A stretch of 64,000 nt of DNA from Sphingomonas canadensis (GTDB lineage: Bacteria; Pseudomonadota; Alphaproteobacteria; Sphingomonadales; Sphingomonadaceae). The first letter of the stretch is position 1, and every line of letters starts with the position of its first letter. The notes beneath the pieces are model-generated. The model did no database searches and was not told where the DNA came from. It saw only the letters and a program-made list of their open reading frames with translations. This document shows positions 1 through 10,307 of this stretch, piece after piece. Made by a program: the position numbers and the translations under genes. The stretch is taken from the NCBI RefSeq assembly GCF_026013525.1, contig NZ_JAPDRA010000008.1:22501-86500 (forward strand). Direction: 5' to 3'.

Positions 1-33
1 GCGATTGAAAGCGCCCGGGGGGCACATGGGCGC

Positions 34-1521
34 GTGACCGAATCCATGGCTTCCCCCTCGAATCGCCCCCCGGAATCGCTGCGCGAGCAGGTGCGCAGCG
101 CGGTGATATGGCGTTCGGGTACCCAGATTCTCGGCCAGATCGTCACCTGGGCCTCCACATTCCTGGTGATTCGAATCCTGAGCCCCAGCGATTACGGGCT
201 GTTCGCCATGACCCAGGTGGTCCTGGTGCTGCTCAACATGATCAACGGCTATGGACTCGCGAGCGCGCTCGTGCGGCGCGAGGACGCGGGGCGCCATGCG
301 CAGCGCCAGCTCTTCGGCATGCTGATCCTGCTCAACGTCGCGCTGGCGGCGACCCAGTTCGCCACCGCCCCCTTCGCCGCCGCCTATTACCGCCAGCCGA
401 TGGTGGCGGATCTGCTGCGCGTTCAGGCGCTGCTGTATCTCGCCACCCCGTTCATCGCCCTGCCCCAGGCGCTGCTCAGCCGGTCGATGGATTTCCGCCA
501 CCAGGCCAAGGTGAACCTGGTATCGGCGCTGGCCGGGGCGGTCACCGCGCTGGCCGGGGCGATGGCGGGGCTGGGCGTGTGGACGCTGGTGCTCGCGCCG
601 ATCGCGCTGTTCTTCACCCGTGCGATCGGCATGACGATGGCTGCGCGGAGCTGGATGTGGCCCAGCTTCGATTTCCGCGGCGCCGGCGACATCGCGCGAT
701 TCGGCGGAATGATGGCGGCGGGCCAGGTCTTCTGGTTCCTGCAGAGCCAGGCCGATGTGTTCATCGCCGGTCGCCTGTTCGATCCGCACACGCTGGGCAT
801 CTACACCACCAGCCTGTTCCTCACGCAGATCTTCGTGTCGAAGTTCGTGCCGCCGCTGAACGAGGTCGCCTTCTCCGCCTATGCCCGCATCCAGCATGAT
901 CGCGACGCGGTGGCGGCGGCGTTCGTGAAGGCGGCGCGCGTGATCATGGTCGCGGCAATGCCCTTCTACCTGGGCCTGGCCGCCACGGCCGAGCCGCTGG
1001 TCGCGGTGGTGCTGGGGCCGAAATGGATGGAGGCGGCGCCGATCGTCCACTGGCTGGCGCTGGCGATGCCGATGATGACACTGCAGGCGCTGTTCGCCCC
1101 CGCGAGCGACGCGATGGGCAAGCCGGCGATCAGCGCGCGCAACGGCGCCACCGGCGCGGTGCTGCTGCCCATCGGTTTTCTGATCGGGGTGCAATGGGGC
1201 ATCGGCGGCATGGTGGCGGCTTGGTTCGTCGCCTACCCGCTGTTCCTGGCCGCCAGCGCGATCCGCACGCTGCCCGTGCTCGGCGTCAGCGCGCGCGAAC
1301 TGGCGTCCGCGATTTCCCAGCCGGTGCTGGCGGCGATCGCGATGGCGCTGGTGGTGTCGATCGTCGACACCTGGCTGATCCCGCTGCCGCCCGCGGGCCG
1401 CCTGCTGTTCCTGGTCGGCACCGGCGCCGCGGTCTATGGCGCCTGGCTAGCCATCTTCGCGCGCGAGACGGTGGACGAGCTGATCGATCTGGTGCGCAAC
1501 CGCGGCGCCCAGCCCGGATAG
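34..1521 (+). CDS. Oligosaccharide/lipopolysaccharide flippase, WzxC-like (MOP superfamily)
   Basis: This is a polytopic inner-membrane protein of 495 residues with about a dozen hydrophobic helices, the usual size for a Wzx-type flippase that moves lipid-linked sugar units across the inner membrane. The N-terminal block GTQILGQIVTWASTFLVIRI followed by LSPSDYGLFAM is the typical start of this family, and a second related half begins near residue 225. GTG at 34 gives the longest frame; ATG at 46 (MASPSN) is an equally possible start. The gene lies 33 bases inside the window edge, so any polysaccharide operon it belongs to is not visible. The substrate cannot be told from sequence. Confidence 0.85.
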   Translation: MTESMASPSNRPPESLREQVRSAVIWRSGTQILGQIVTWASTFLVIRILSPSDYGLFAMTQVVLVLLNMINGYGLASALVRREDAGRHAQRQLFGMLILLNVALAATQFATAPFAAAYYRQPMVADLLRVQALLYLATPFIALPQALLSRSMDFRHQAKVNLVSALAGAVTALAGAMAGLGVWTLVLAPIALFFTRAIGMTMAARSWMWPSFDFRGAGDIARFGGMMAAGQVFWFLQSQADVFIAGRLFDPHTLGIYTTSLFLTQIFVSKFVPPLNEVAFSAYARIQHDRDAVAAAFVKAARVIMVAAMPFYLGLAATAEPLVAVVLGPKWMEAAPIVHWLALAMPMMTLQALFAPASDAMGKPAISARNGATGAVLLPIGFLIGVQWGIGGMVAAWFVAYPLFLAASAIRTLPVLGVSARELASAISQPVLAAIAMALVVSIVDTWLIPLPPAGRLLFLVGTGAAVYGAWLAIFARETVDELIDLVRNRGAQPG

Positions 1522-1567
1522 ACGCTGGCTCAAGCCGGCAGAACCGCCCGAGCCAATGCGGAAGCGC

Positions 1568-1996
1568 TCAGGCCGTCTGGATATACAGCCGCATCGCCTC
1601 GGCCTCCGACTCGATCCTGTCGATCCGGTGCTTCACCAGATCGCCGATCGAAACGAAGCCGATGCACCGCCCGCGCTCGACCACCGGCAGGTGACGGATG
1701 CGCCGCCGCGTCATCAGCGCCAGCGCGCCGAGCACCGATTCGGATGGCTTCACGGTAACCGCCGGCGCGGTCATCACCTCCGACACGCGCCGCTCCATCG
1801 CCGCCACGCCTTCGCGCGCCAGCCCATAGATCACGTCACGTTCGGAAAAGATGCCCGCAACGGCATCGCCCACCAGCACCGGCACCGCGCCGATCCGCCG
1901 CGCGGCGAGCAACGCCGCCGCCTCCGCCACCGTCCGGTCCCCGGCGATGGCGATCACCTCCTGACCCTTGCCTTCCAGGATTGCCGCGATTGTCAT
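1568..1996 (-). CDS. CBS-domain pair protein
   Basis: A 142-residue protein made almost only of two CBS motifs: the first around residues 8-60 (ending GIFSERDVIYGLA) and the second around 72-130 (RRRIRHLPVVERGRCIGFVSIGDLV). A CBS pair folds into a Bateman module that binds adenosyl nucleotides. With no effector domain attached, it probably acts as a small stand-alone regulator or sensor in the cytoplasm. It is divergent from the small membrane protein that starts at 2062. The family is common in alphaproteobacteria; the ligand is unknown. Confidence 0.88.
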   Translation of the reverse strand: MTIAAILEGKGQEVIAIAGDRTVAEAAALLAARRIGAVPVLVGDAVAGIFSERDVIYGLAREGVAAMERRVSEVMTAPAVTVKPSESVLGALALMTRRRIRHLPVVERGRCIGFVSIGDLVKHRIDRIESEAEAMRLYIQTA

Positions 1997-2061
1997 CGCT
2001 TCCTCTCCTCAATCCGTTCAGGCGGTTGAGTCTCCCACGATTCGGGCGCAATTGCAAAGCC

Positions 2062-2361
2062 ATGGACCAGCTCTCTACCGGCCTTGCCGATCCGGAACAC
2101 GCAGCTCACGCCTGGGGCCGCTTCCGCGCGATCCTGAAGTGGATGGCGCTTGTCGCCGTGCTGGTGTCGGCGCTGGCGGTATGGCTGGTCGGCCAGTCGC
2201 TGGGCGAGTTTTACTGGAGCGCCTCGATCGCCACCGCGGCGGGCACCTTTTTCACGGTGATGATGGCCGCCGCGCTGATGGGGCTGGTGTTCCTCAGCTC
2301 CGGCACCGGCCATGACGAGCAGGTGGAAGATCCGCTGAAAGGCGAGATCGATCTGGATTAG
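2062..2361 (+). CDS. Small two-helix membrane protein, hypothetical
   Basis: A 99-residue protein beginning MDQLSTGLADPEHAAHAWGR. Two hydrophobic helices are visible, near residues 29-47 (MALVAVLVSALAVWLVGQSL) and 57-80 (TAAGTFFTVMMAAALMGLVF), with a short acidic tail ending GEIDLD. An upstream in-frame start at 1981 would overlap the divergent CBS gene and add an unlikely extension, so ATG 2062 is preferred. No function can be assigned. It is probably a conserved inner-membrane protein of sphingomonads. Confidence 0.75.
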   Translation: MDQLSTGLADPEHAAHAWGRFRAILKWMALVAVLVSALAVWLVGQSLGEFYWSASIATAAGTFFTVMMAAALMGLVFLSSGTGHDEQVEDPLKGEIDLD

Positions 2362-2396
2362 GAGGGTGCCGCCGCAAAGTAGAAGCGGCGTCTATA

Positions 2397-2483
2397 CCCG
2401 TTCGCGCTGAGCCTGCCGAAGGGCACCTAACCGCTTGCGATACGCCCTGGATGGCAGCCCTTCGAAAGGCTCAGGGCGAACGG
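2397..2483. repeat. REP doublet (inverted pair of sphingomonad-type palindromic repeats)
   Basis: Two inverted half-elements lie between the convergent genes ending at 2361 and 2511. The left unit is 2397-2424 (reverse complement GCCCTTCGGCAGGCTCAGCG...) and the right unit is 2457-2483 (GCCCTTCGAAAGGCTCAGGG...). The 32-base spacer contains CCGCTTGCGATAC. The same three-part arrangement, in reverse orientation, is found interrupted by the IS110 element at 35670-36914. This copy therefore serves as the uninterrupted reference. Confidence 0.85.
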
Positions 2484-2510
2484 CCGATCGTGGATGCACC
2501 GCCCCGCCGC

Positions 2511-4085
2511 TCAGCGCAGGAGGATCGCGAAATCCAGCACCGCCTCGCCATTGGCCGGAACGGTGACGCGCCACGTCTTCACGCCCTTGCGCTCGACGAT
2601 GCCCGCGGGCTTGCCCGCCAGCCGATAGGGGATCGCGAACTCGAATGTCTCGGGCGTGCCGCGCGCGTTGGTCACGCGCACGCGATAGGGCGCGCGCCGC
2701 TTGCCCGGGGGCCGCGCGATCAGCTCGTACCGCACCTCGGGCGATTCGCCGGTGTCCAGCTCCACCTCTTCGCCGATCGCCAGGTCGCGCAGATCCGCCT
2801 CGGCGAGCAGCAGCGATCCGTGCGAGGCCGTCCGCTCGAACACCGCGACCTGCCCGGCGGGCAGCGGCACGCCCAGCCCCTTCGCCTCGCGATTCTCGGT
2901 CCGCAGCATCCGCGTGGCTGGCTCGCTGCCCGGCGCGTAATCGGGATCGTAATCCACCGCATCGAACTCGGCGGCATAGACGCGCTCGAAGCGCACATTG
3001 CCGCGATCGATCATCGCGACCTGCTTGCGCCCCTGCGCCGCAACGGTCACCGGCTCCGGGATGCGATAGAGCTTCAGGTCGCCCAGTTCCTCCTGCTCCG
3101 CGACGACGACGGCCACCGGGCTCGCCACGTCGAACATGGCGGCCTCCCGCCGGCTGCCCGTCACGATGATCTCGTCGCCGGCCGGGGCCATCATCATCGG
3201 CGCGGGGGGAGGCGCAGGTGGCACCGGCATGCCCCAGCTCGGGTGAGTGCTGGTGATGTCCATCGGCCAGCATTGCAGGTGCAGCTCCGGCGCCGGTCCG
3301 TTCGGCAGCGGCGCGGAATCCTCCTTGTTCGGCGCACCCGCCACCGCATTGGTCCCGGCGTTGGCGAAGCCCTGGCTGCCGCCGTTGACGATCGTCAGCC
3401 AGGCGAACAGCGACATCGACTTCCCGTCCTCCGCCACCTCCGCCACATAATTGGCCTGCCAGTCCAGCCCCTGGGCCAGATAGGAAAGCTGGACCGTCAC
3501 CGTTACGGACGCCGCGCTGTCGGTCACCACCGAAAGGGTCGGCTTGGCCGAAAGATCGCCGGGAACCCCGGAATAGGAGATGCCCTCGGGCAGGCCGGAG
3601 CAGCGCAACGCCTCCACCCCGTCCGCGGTGGAAAACAGAACGCCCCCGCCCGGCCCGGACTGGATCACCGCCTCGCCCTCGGTCACCTTGCCGGTCGCGC
3701 GGCTGGTGCGGCGGATGGTCACGCGGCGCTTCAGATAGGCGTCGATCAGCGCCGCCGGGGAAAGGAGCCGTGCATCGCGGTTCTTCTCGTTCACGCCCTG
3801 GGGCAGCCCGGTGACGATCGCCGTCTCCGGCATCATCCCCTGCGAAACGCCGACGAAGCGGATCACCGATCGTCCTGCCGGGATGGTGATCGTCCGCGTC
3901 TCGGTGATCAGCGCATAGCCGCCGGGCCAATCGTCATCGATCGCCCCCTCGCCGCGGCCCGGATCGCGATAGACGGTGACCGACACCGCATCGATTCGAT
4001 CCGATTCGACCAGCGGCTGCGCCTGAGCCTGCGGCGCAAGCACCGCCGCCGCCATCAGCCCGATCAGGATCGCGATCCGCCGCAT
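2511..4085 (-). CDS. DUF4139-domain secreted protein, second paralogue
   Basis: A 524-residue exported protein starting MRRIAILIGLMAAAVLAPQA with a clear Sec signal cut near AQA-QPL. The body follows the DUF4139 (mucoidy-inhibitor-like) plan of beta-rich repeats: VTVYRDPGRGEG near the start, a central SYLAQGLDWQANYVAEVAED block, and a C-terminal ANGEAVLDFAILLR. The longer frame from 4217 would run inside the upstream gene; ATG 4085 lies 7 bases after that gene's stop and is chosen. A Pro/Ala/Met-rich insert (near residues 285-300, PPAPPPAPMMMAPAG) separates the two halves. It is probably cotranscribed with, and derived from, the neighbour at 4093-5490. The role is unknown, probably in the periplasm or envelope. 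Confidence 0.8.
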   Translation of the reverse strand: MRRIAILIGLMAAAVLAPQAQAQPLVESDRIDAVSVTVYRDPGRGEGAIDDDWPGGYALITETRTITIPAGRSVIRFVGVSQGMMPETAIVTGLPQGVNEKNRDARLLSPAALIDAYLKRRVTIRRTSRATGKVTEGEAVIQSGPGGGVLFSTADGVEALRCSGLPEGISYSGVPGDLSAKPTLSVVTDSAASVTVTVQLSYLAQGLDWQANYVAEVAEDGKSMSLFAWLTIVNGGSQGFANAGTNAVAGAPNKEDSAPLPNGPAPELHLQCWPMDITSTHPSWGMPVPPAPPPAPMMMAPAGDEIIVTGSRREAAMFDVASPVAVVVAEQEELGDLKLYRIPEPVTVAAQGRKQVAMIDRGNVRFERVYAAEFDAVDYDPDYAPGSEPATRMLRTENREAKGLGVPLPAGQVAVFERTASHGSLLLAEADLRDLAIGEEVELDTGESPEVRYELIARPPGKRRAPYRVRVTNARGTPETFEFAIPYRLAGKPAGIVERKGVKTWRVTVPANGEAVLDFAILLR

Positions 4086-4092
4086 CGCCGGA

Positions 4093-5490
4093 TCAGTAGC
4101 GCGAATCGAACACCACGGTGACAGATGCCTTGCCGTTGGCGGGCACCGGCACCTTCCATTCCATGCGCTCGGCCGAAACGCGGTCGCCCGTGATGCTCTG
4201 CTCCAGCACGCGGACATCGCCCCACAGCCCGTTCTGCGCCAAGTCCACCGTCACCCCTTCCGCCTTGGCGTTGGTGAAGTCGTAGCGCATCGTCGTGCGC
4301 CAGCGGCTGGAGGAGATGCGCTTGCGCTCCACCACGGTGGAGGTGCCCTTCACGTCAAAGGCATCGCCGGTGCGGATCGACATCTGCGATCCCATCGGCG
4401 CGGCGTCGACGCGGCTTTCGCCGATGAACTGCGGATCGCCCCGCGCATCGCGCATATAGACGCGGATCGTGCCGGCGGGGAGCTGGTCGCCCAGCCCGCC
4501 GTTCCTGGAGGTGGAGAATTTCAGCACCGAAGACGCGCTGCGCGGGTCCGGGTTGGTGCCCAGCCAGCCGTTGACCCATTCATAAGTCTTGCGCGCGGGC
4601 GAACCCTTCACATCCAGGAAGCTGACCTGCTTCTGCTGGGCGTTGGCGATCGTGGTGCGCTCGCCCAGCGGATAGAGGTAGAAATCGCCCAGCCGTTCGC
4701 GCGGGCTGGTCTCGGTTCCCGCCTCGTCGATCGTCGATCCCTGCAGCCGCGAAAAGCCGCCGCCGCGCGGGTTGCCCGCCACCAGCAGCACCTCTGCATT
4801 GCGATAGGTGGTGCCGGTATTGTTGGTCAGCGTCACCCAGCCCTGCATGTCGATGGCGCCCTTCGCCTCGTCGAACAGCATCACATAGTCGCTGGTCCAG
4901 CCCAGCCCGGGCGTCAGGTAGGATAGCGTCGCGGGCACGCGGCCGGCGCGCGCCACCTGCAGCGTCACCGACAGCGTCGGGCGCGCGCGCAGATTCTCGG
5001 GCACCTTGTCGAAGATCACGCGCACCGGCAGCCCGTCGTCACGCAGCACCTCGATCCGGTTGCCGATCTGGAGCACGATGCCGCCGTTGGCCGCCAGCAC
5101 CCGCGCCTGCTCGCGCGTCTCGGCTCCGGTCGCGGGGTTGGTGCGCACCAGCGTCACCACCGATCCCACCGCCTTTTCCATCAGCTTGTCGGGCGACAGC
5201 AGGTCGTAATCGAAATTCTGCTCGACGATGCCGATGCCCGGGCCGGAAAGCGTCACCGTCTCCGATCGGATCTGCGCGGAGACGTCGGGGAATTCCTGCC
5301 GCGTGCGGCCCGGCGCCAGATCGAGCTGGCGCACGTCCTGCACCAGCGACTGGCCGTTCTGATAGATGGTGACGGCGACGTCGCCCTGCGCGCTCGCGTC
5401 CGGGGCCGGTATCGCCTGCTGGGCCTGAGCCACGGCCGGAACCATGACCGGGGCGGCGGCCGCCGCCAGATAAGCCAACCAGCGCATCAT
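4093..5490 (-). CDS. DUF4139-domain secreted protein, first paralogue
   Basis: A 465-residue exported protein with a signal peptide (MMRWLAYLAAAAAPVMVPAV, cut near AQA). DUF4139 features include VAVTIYQNGQSLVQDVR at residues 37-54, the central ATLSYLTPGLGWTSDYVML, VTLTNNTGTTYRNAEVLLVA and a C-terminal VPANGKASVTVVFDSRY. A purine-rich GGGAGAG lies just upstream; either ATG 5490 or ATG 5487 could be used. It is the promoter-proximal gene of a two-gene unit with the paralogue ending at 2511. Proteins of this domain are widespread and poorly characterised, so no specific role is claimed. Confidence 0.82.
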   Translation of the reverse strand: MMRWLAYLAAAAAPVMVPAVAQAQQAIPAPDASAQGDVAVTIYQNGQSLVQDVRQLDLAPGRTRQEFPDVSAQIRSETVTLSGPGIGIVEQNFDYDLLSPDKLMEKAVGSVVTLVRTNPATGAETREQARVLAANGGIVLQIGNRIEVLRDDGLPVRVIFDKVPENLRARPTLSVTLQVARAGRVPATLSYLTPGLGWTSDYVMLFDEAKGAIDMQGWVTLTNNTGTTYRNAEVLLVAGNPRGGGFSRLQGSTIDEAGTETSPRERLGDFYLYPLGERTTIANAQQKQVSFLDVKGSPARKTYEWVNGWLGTNPDPRSASSVLKFSTSRNGGLGDQLPAGTIRVYMRDARGDPQFIGESRVDAAPMGSQMSIRTGDAFDVKGTSTVVERKRISSSRWRTTMRYDFTNAKAEGVTVDLAQNGLWGDVRVLEQSITGDRVSAERMEWKVPVPANGKASVTVVFDSRY

Positions 5491-5604
5491 GCTCTCCCAG
5501 CTCGATATCCGGCGCCGATGCTAGCAGCCCGGCGCGGAAGGGCTAGTCGATATTCGACGGGCCGAGCGAATATCCTCCCGCGCCCGCGGCCCCCCGCGCG
5601 CATG

Positions 5605-5632
5605 AAAAAGGGGCGGATCGCTCCGCCCCTTT
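5605..5632 (-). terminator. Rho-independent terminator of the DUF4167 gene
   Basis: Read on the minus strand, a perfect 11-bp stem (arms 5607-5617 and 5622-5632, AAAGGGGCGGA on the plus strand) with a 4-base loop is followed by five T residues. It begins 26 bases after the stop codon of the DUF4167 gene. The plus strand also has a T run, but the next plus-strand gene is far away, so minus-strand use is most likely. Confidence 0.88.
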
Positions 5633-5657
5633 CCCTGGTCTTCAGTCTGGTCCGGCT

Positions 5658-6353
5658 TCAGGCCGTCGCCTCGGCGTCGCGGCGCGGGCGGCCGCGGCGG
5701 CGCGGCTTGGCCTCGCCCTCCTCGGCGGCCGGAGCTTCCTCGGCGGCGATGGCCGGGGGCAGCACGGCGACGTCGATCGCGCCCTCACCGGAAGCGGCTG
5801 CCTCCTCGCGGCGCGGGCGGCCACGGCGCGGCTGACGCTCCTGGCGTTCCTGGCGCTCAAGGCGCGGCGCGGGCTCGGCGCCCTCGTCCTCGGCATCGGC
5901 CTGCCAGCCGCCGTTGGCATGGCCATTGCCATTGCTGTTGTTGCTGTTACCGTTGTTGCGGCGCGGGCGGCGCTCCTCGTACCGCTCCTCGGAAGCCTCG
6001 ACGGGCTCGCGATCGTCGCGGCCCTCGGCCTCGACGTCGAAATCGTCGCCGTCATCCTCATCGCGGTCGTCGCGGTGGCGGCGCTGCTGCTGCTGATTGT
6101 CCTCGAAGCGCGAGCGGCTCTCGCTCAGCACCCGGAAATAATGGTCGGCGAACTGCAGATAATATTCGGTGTTCACCCGGTCGCCCTGCATCTGCGCGTC
6201 GCGGGCGAGATTCTTGTACTTCTCGAGAAGCTGGGCGGCATTGCCGCGGGCGCGGTTGTCGATGCGATTCCCGTTACCCTGGCCGGAGCCGCCGCCCTGG
6301 CGCTGCTGGCCGCCACGGCCGCGACGGCGACCGTTTGCCTGACGATTGTTCAT
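5658..6353 (-). CDS. DUF4167-domain protein, RNA-binding-like, highly charged
   Basis: A 231-residue protein. The N-terminus is Gly/Arg/Gln-rich (NGRRRGRGGQQRQGGGSG), followed by the conserved DUF4167 core at about residues 28-85 (NRARGNAAQLLEKYKNLARD, then NTEYYLQFADHYFRVLSE), an acidic block (DDRDEDDGDDFDVEAEG) and Arg-rich AT-hook-like motifs (PRRGRPRR, KPRRRGRPRRD) near the C-terminus. ATG 6353 is preferred over an adjacent TTG at 6356. It sits downstream of hisS-prfA-prmC, a neighbourhood typical of sphingomonads. The charged tails suggest nucleic-acid binding; no enzyme motif is seen. The 249 bases between this gene and prmC show no further gene. Confidence 0.85.
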   Translation of the reverse strand: MNNRQANGRRRGRGGQQRQGGGSGQGNGNRIDNRARGNAAQLLEKYKNLARDAQMQGDRVNTEYYLQFADHYFRVLSESRSRFEDNQQQQRRHRDDRDEDDGDDFDVEAEGRDDREPVEASEERYEERRPRRNNGNSNNSNGNGHANGGWQADAEDEGAEPAPRLERQERQERQPRRGRPRREEAAASGEGAIDVAVLPPAIAAEEAPAAEEGEAKPRRRGRPRRDAEATA

Positions 6354-6602
6354 CAAGGTCTGTGTGTCCTGTCTTTACTAAGCCGTCCGTCGAGCCATTC
6401 AGGGTCCCGGATGCGAGTTACCGTCCGCAAGGGTCTGCCGCACCCGGCATCCCTTGCCCGCCACGGCCGCCGGACTGCAGCGGCTCACATGACAATGGAA
6501 TGGGCAGCGCCCTCGTTTCAACAGCGTGGTTGAAAGTGCCCTACCCCGTGGCCCTCTTAGCCGCTGGTGGACCAATCTCCAAGCGCAAATATGGGCGCGG
6601 CC

Positions 6603-7431
6603 CTAAGGGGATTCAACCGCCGCGACCACTCGGGACAACCCCTGAAGATCGCGCCGCACCGAAGGCGCCAGCCCCGCCGCCGCGATCATCGCCGATACCG
6701 CCTCGGCCTGGGTCGCGCCGATTTCCAGCAGCGCGATCCCGCCGGGCGCCAGCAGCCGCGGCAGATCGGGTATGATACGGCGATAGTCGGCCAGCCCGTC
6801 CTCGCCCGCGAACAGCGCGGCACCGGGCTCGTACAGCCGCACGTCGGGGGGCAGCTCCTCGCCTGTCCCGATATAGGGCGGGTTGGCCAGGATCAGATCG
6901 AACCGGCCCTCCGTCCCCGTCGCCCAGTCGCCCAGTTTGAAGCGCGCCCGTTCCTCCAGGCCAAGCGCCCCGGCATTCCACTCGGCATACTCCAGCGCCT
7001 TCTCGAACGAGTCGATCCCCAGTCCATGCGCCTCGGGCCACTCGGTCAGCGCGGCCAGCAATAGCGTGCCGGGGCCGGTGCCCAGGTCCAGGATGCGGCG
7101 CGGCGGGCGGCCGGCGAAATGCGCCACCGCCGCCTCGATCAGCGTCTCGCTGTCCGGCCGCGGCACCAGCGCGCCAGGGCCGACCTGGAGCGAGATGGTC
7201 CAGAAGTCGCGCGTGCCGGTGATATAGGCGACCGGCTCATGCGCCAGCCGCCGCGCGATCAGCGCCGCGAACCCCTCGGGCTCCGGCGCGTCCAGGTGGC
7301 GCAGCAGCAATTCCTCGCGCGATACGTCCAGCGCATGGGCCATCAGCAATTCGGCATCGAGCCGGGGGGTGCCGGACACGGGCCCAAGCCGCTGCGCCGC
7401 CGCGGCCAGCGCCGCGCGCACGGCGGGCGTA

Positions 7432-7439
<8 letters not shown>
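6603..7439 (-). CDS. prmC: Peptide chain release factor N5-glutamine methyltransferase
   Basis: PrmC methylates the glutamine of the GGQ motif in release factors 1 and 2 using S-adenosylmethionine. The 278-residue protein has the N-terminal helical domain, the PRPDSE signature (93-98), the SAM-binding loop LDLGTGPGT (117-125) and the catalytic NPPY (186-189). Its ATG overlaps the end of prfA by 8 bases, so enzyme and substrate are translationally coupled. Length and motifs are normal. Confidence 0.97.
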
Positions 7440-8501
<1,062 letters not shown>

Positions 8502-8505
<4 letters not shown>

Positions 8506-9746
8506 GCGGCGGCGATCTCCGCCAGGAGCCGCCGGACCTTTCCGAGTTCGTCCGAATCCGCGGCCGAACGGATGTTCGCCACGGCCCGCCCGTCCTGCCA
8601 GCGCAGCCCGACCAGCACCTTGGCCGGAACCTTGGCCGCCTTGTCGAAGCGCTTGCGGGGCGATCCGGTGGCGATCATGTCGGCGGACAGACCCTCGCCG
8701 CGGAGCAGCTTCAGCGTCCGCTGGGCATCCGCCAGGGCAAGATCGTCCTCCACCGCGATGATGACATCGGGGTTCTCCGCCGCCGGTTCGGCGATCAGCA
8801 TCGCCAGCCGCTCGACGCCGGCTGCCCAGCCCACGCCCGGCGTCTCCGGCCCGCCCAGCGATCCGATCAGCCCGTCATAGCGCCCGCCCGCCAGCACCGT
8901 GCCCTGCGCGCCCAGCCGGTCGGTGACGAACTCGAACGCAGTGTGGCGATAGTAATCGAGCCCGCGCACCAGCCGCGCGTTGCGCGTCCAACTGACCCCC
9001 GCCGCGTCCAGCCCGCGCGTCACCGCTTCGAAGAAGGCTCCCGCCTCCGCGGTCATGAACTCGTCGATGCCGGGTGCGCTGTCGGCGACAGGCCGGTCGC
9101 GCGGGTCCTTGCTGTCCAGGATGCGCAGCGGGTTCTTGTCGAGCCGCGCGATGCTGTCTTCGGAGAGCTCGCCGCGATACTGCTCAAAATGGCGGATCAG
9201 CGCCGCGCGCCAGCCGTCGCGCGTCGCCGCGTCGCCCAGCGTGTTGAGCTGGAGCGTCACGCCGTCGGCGATGCCCAGTTCGTGCAGAAGCTGGTCGGCC
9301 AGCACCAGCAGCTCCACGTCGGCGGCGGGTTCGGCCGCGCCGATGATCTCCGCGTCGATCTGGTGGAACTGGCGGAAACGGCCCTTCTGCGGGCGTTCGT
9401 AGCGGAATACCGGCCCCGCCGCCGCGAGCTTCATCGGCGCGTGCTGCTGCCAGCCCTCGGTGATGAAGGCGCGGCAGATTCCCGCTGTGAACTCGGGCCT
9501 TAGCGTGATCGAATCGCCGCCGCGGTCCTCGAAGCTGTACATCTCCTTCGACACGACATCGCTGGTCTCGCCCATCGAACGGGCGAAGACGCCGGTCGCC
9601 TCGAAGATCGGAATCTCGACGCGCTGGAAGCAATAGAGGCGGCGGACGCGATCGAAGGCGTCGAGAACCGCGGCGAACCGCCGCTGCTCCTCGCCGAAGA
9701 TATCCTGCGTGCCCCGGATGCGCTTGGGGGTTTCTATACGTGCCAT
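8502..9746 (-). CDS. hisS: Histidyl-tRNA synthetase
   Basis: A class II aminoacyl-tRNA synthetase that charges tRNA-His. Seen motifs include the motif 2 region ([20 protein letters not shown]), the His-specific [17 protein letters not shown] block, and a C-terminal anticodon-binding domain ([20 protein letters not shown]). The start ATG 9746 follows TAAGGAG at a good distance; a TTG 21 bases upstream is less likely because the Shine-Dalgarno site lies downstream of it. It is the first gene of the hisS-prfA-prmC operon. Confidence 0.97.
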
Positions 9747-10233
9747 TGGGGGCGGCTCCTTAATCAAGAGACGGCAGCAGCGCCAGAAGCTTGCGCTTCA
9801 TTCGCGCCCGTCCGGGGGACTCCGTATTCTTACCGATTATCTGCCCCGGAGCGCGGCCCTACCCCTTTGGACGTCGGAGCCAGGGAGGCAAAGACGGAAG
9901 GCCGAAGGCAGGCGATCTTCCCGAAGCCGGCCGCCGCAAGGCGGCGCGGAACAGGGCGCCCCACACCGCCTGGTGGGGCGGAACGCAGGCACGAGGCCCA
10001 CGGAACGAGCCGCACGCCCGCAAGGGCAGCGCGCCCGTTTTCCCCGAACCCCTGGAGCATGAAGACGGGAACGCGCGGCTTGCGCCAGCCTGGCTCCGAC
10101 ACCCCGGCCGGTCCGCCGGCCGCGGCGCCGCCGCGCCACCGGGTCAGGTACGGCGGCGCCCTAGGCGGCCCTGCGTCGCGAATCTCTTGCCTGCGCCGCG
10201 CGGCGGGGCTAACCCGCGCTCTCCGCCGGGAAT
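9747..10233. other. Gene-free interval between hisS and tRNA-Gly
   Basis: About 490 bases with no convincing gene. Both strands stay open for long stretches, but the translations are low-complexity (Arg/Ala/Pro/Gly-rich) and have no start context. Several short inverted repeats are present, for example GGCCGGTCCGCCGGCC around 10110. The hisS promoter should lie in the first 100 bases (minus strand) and the tRNA promoter in the last 100. The composition suggests a dispersed intergenic repeat rather than a coding region. Confidence 0.5.
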
Positions 10234-10307
10234 GCGGGTATAGCACAATGGTAGTGCAGCAGCCTTCCAAGCTGAATACACGGGTTCGATTCCCGTTACC
10301 CGCTCCA
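10234..10307 (+). tRNA. tRNA-Gly (anticodon TCC)
   Basis: A full cloverleaf can be drawn. The acceptor stem is GCGGGTA (10234-10240) with TACCCGC (10297-10303). The anticodon arm CAGCCTTCCAAGCTG presents TCC, and the T-arm contains GGTTCGATTCC. CCA is encoded at 10305-10307. TCC reads GGA and GGG glycine codons. The 3' part of the gene is repeated 123 bases downstream. Confidence 0.97.
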
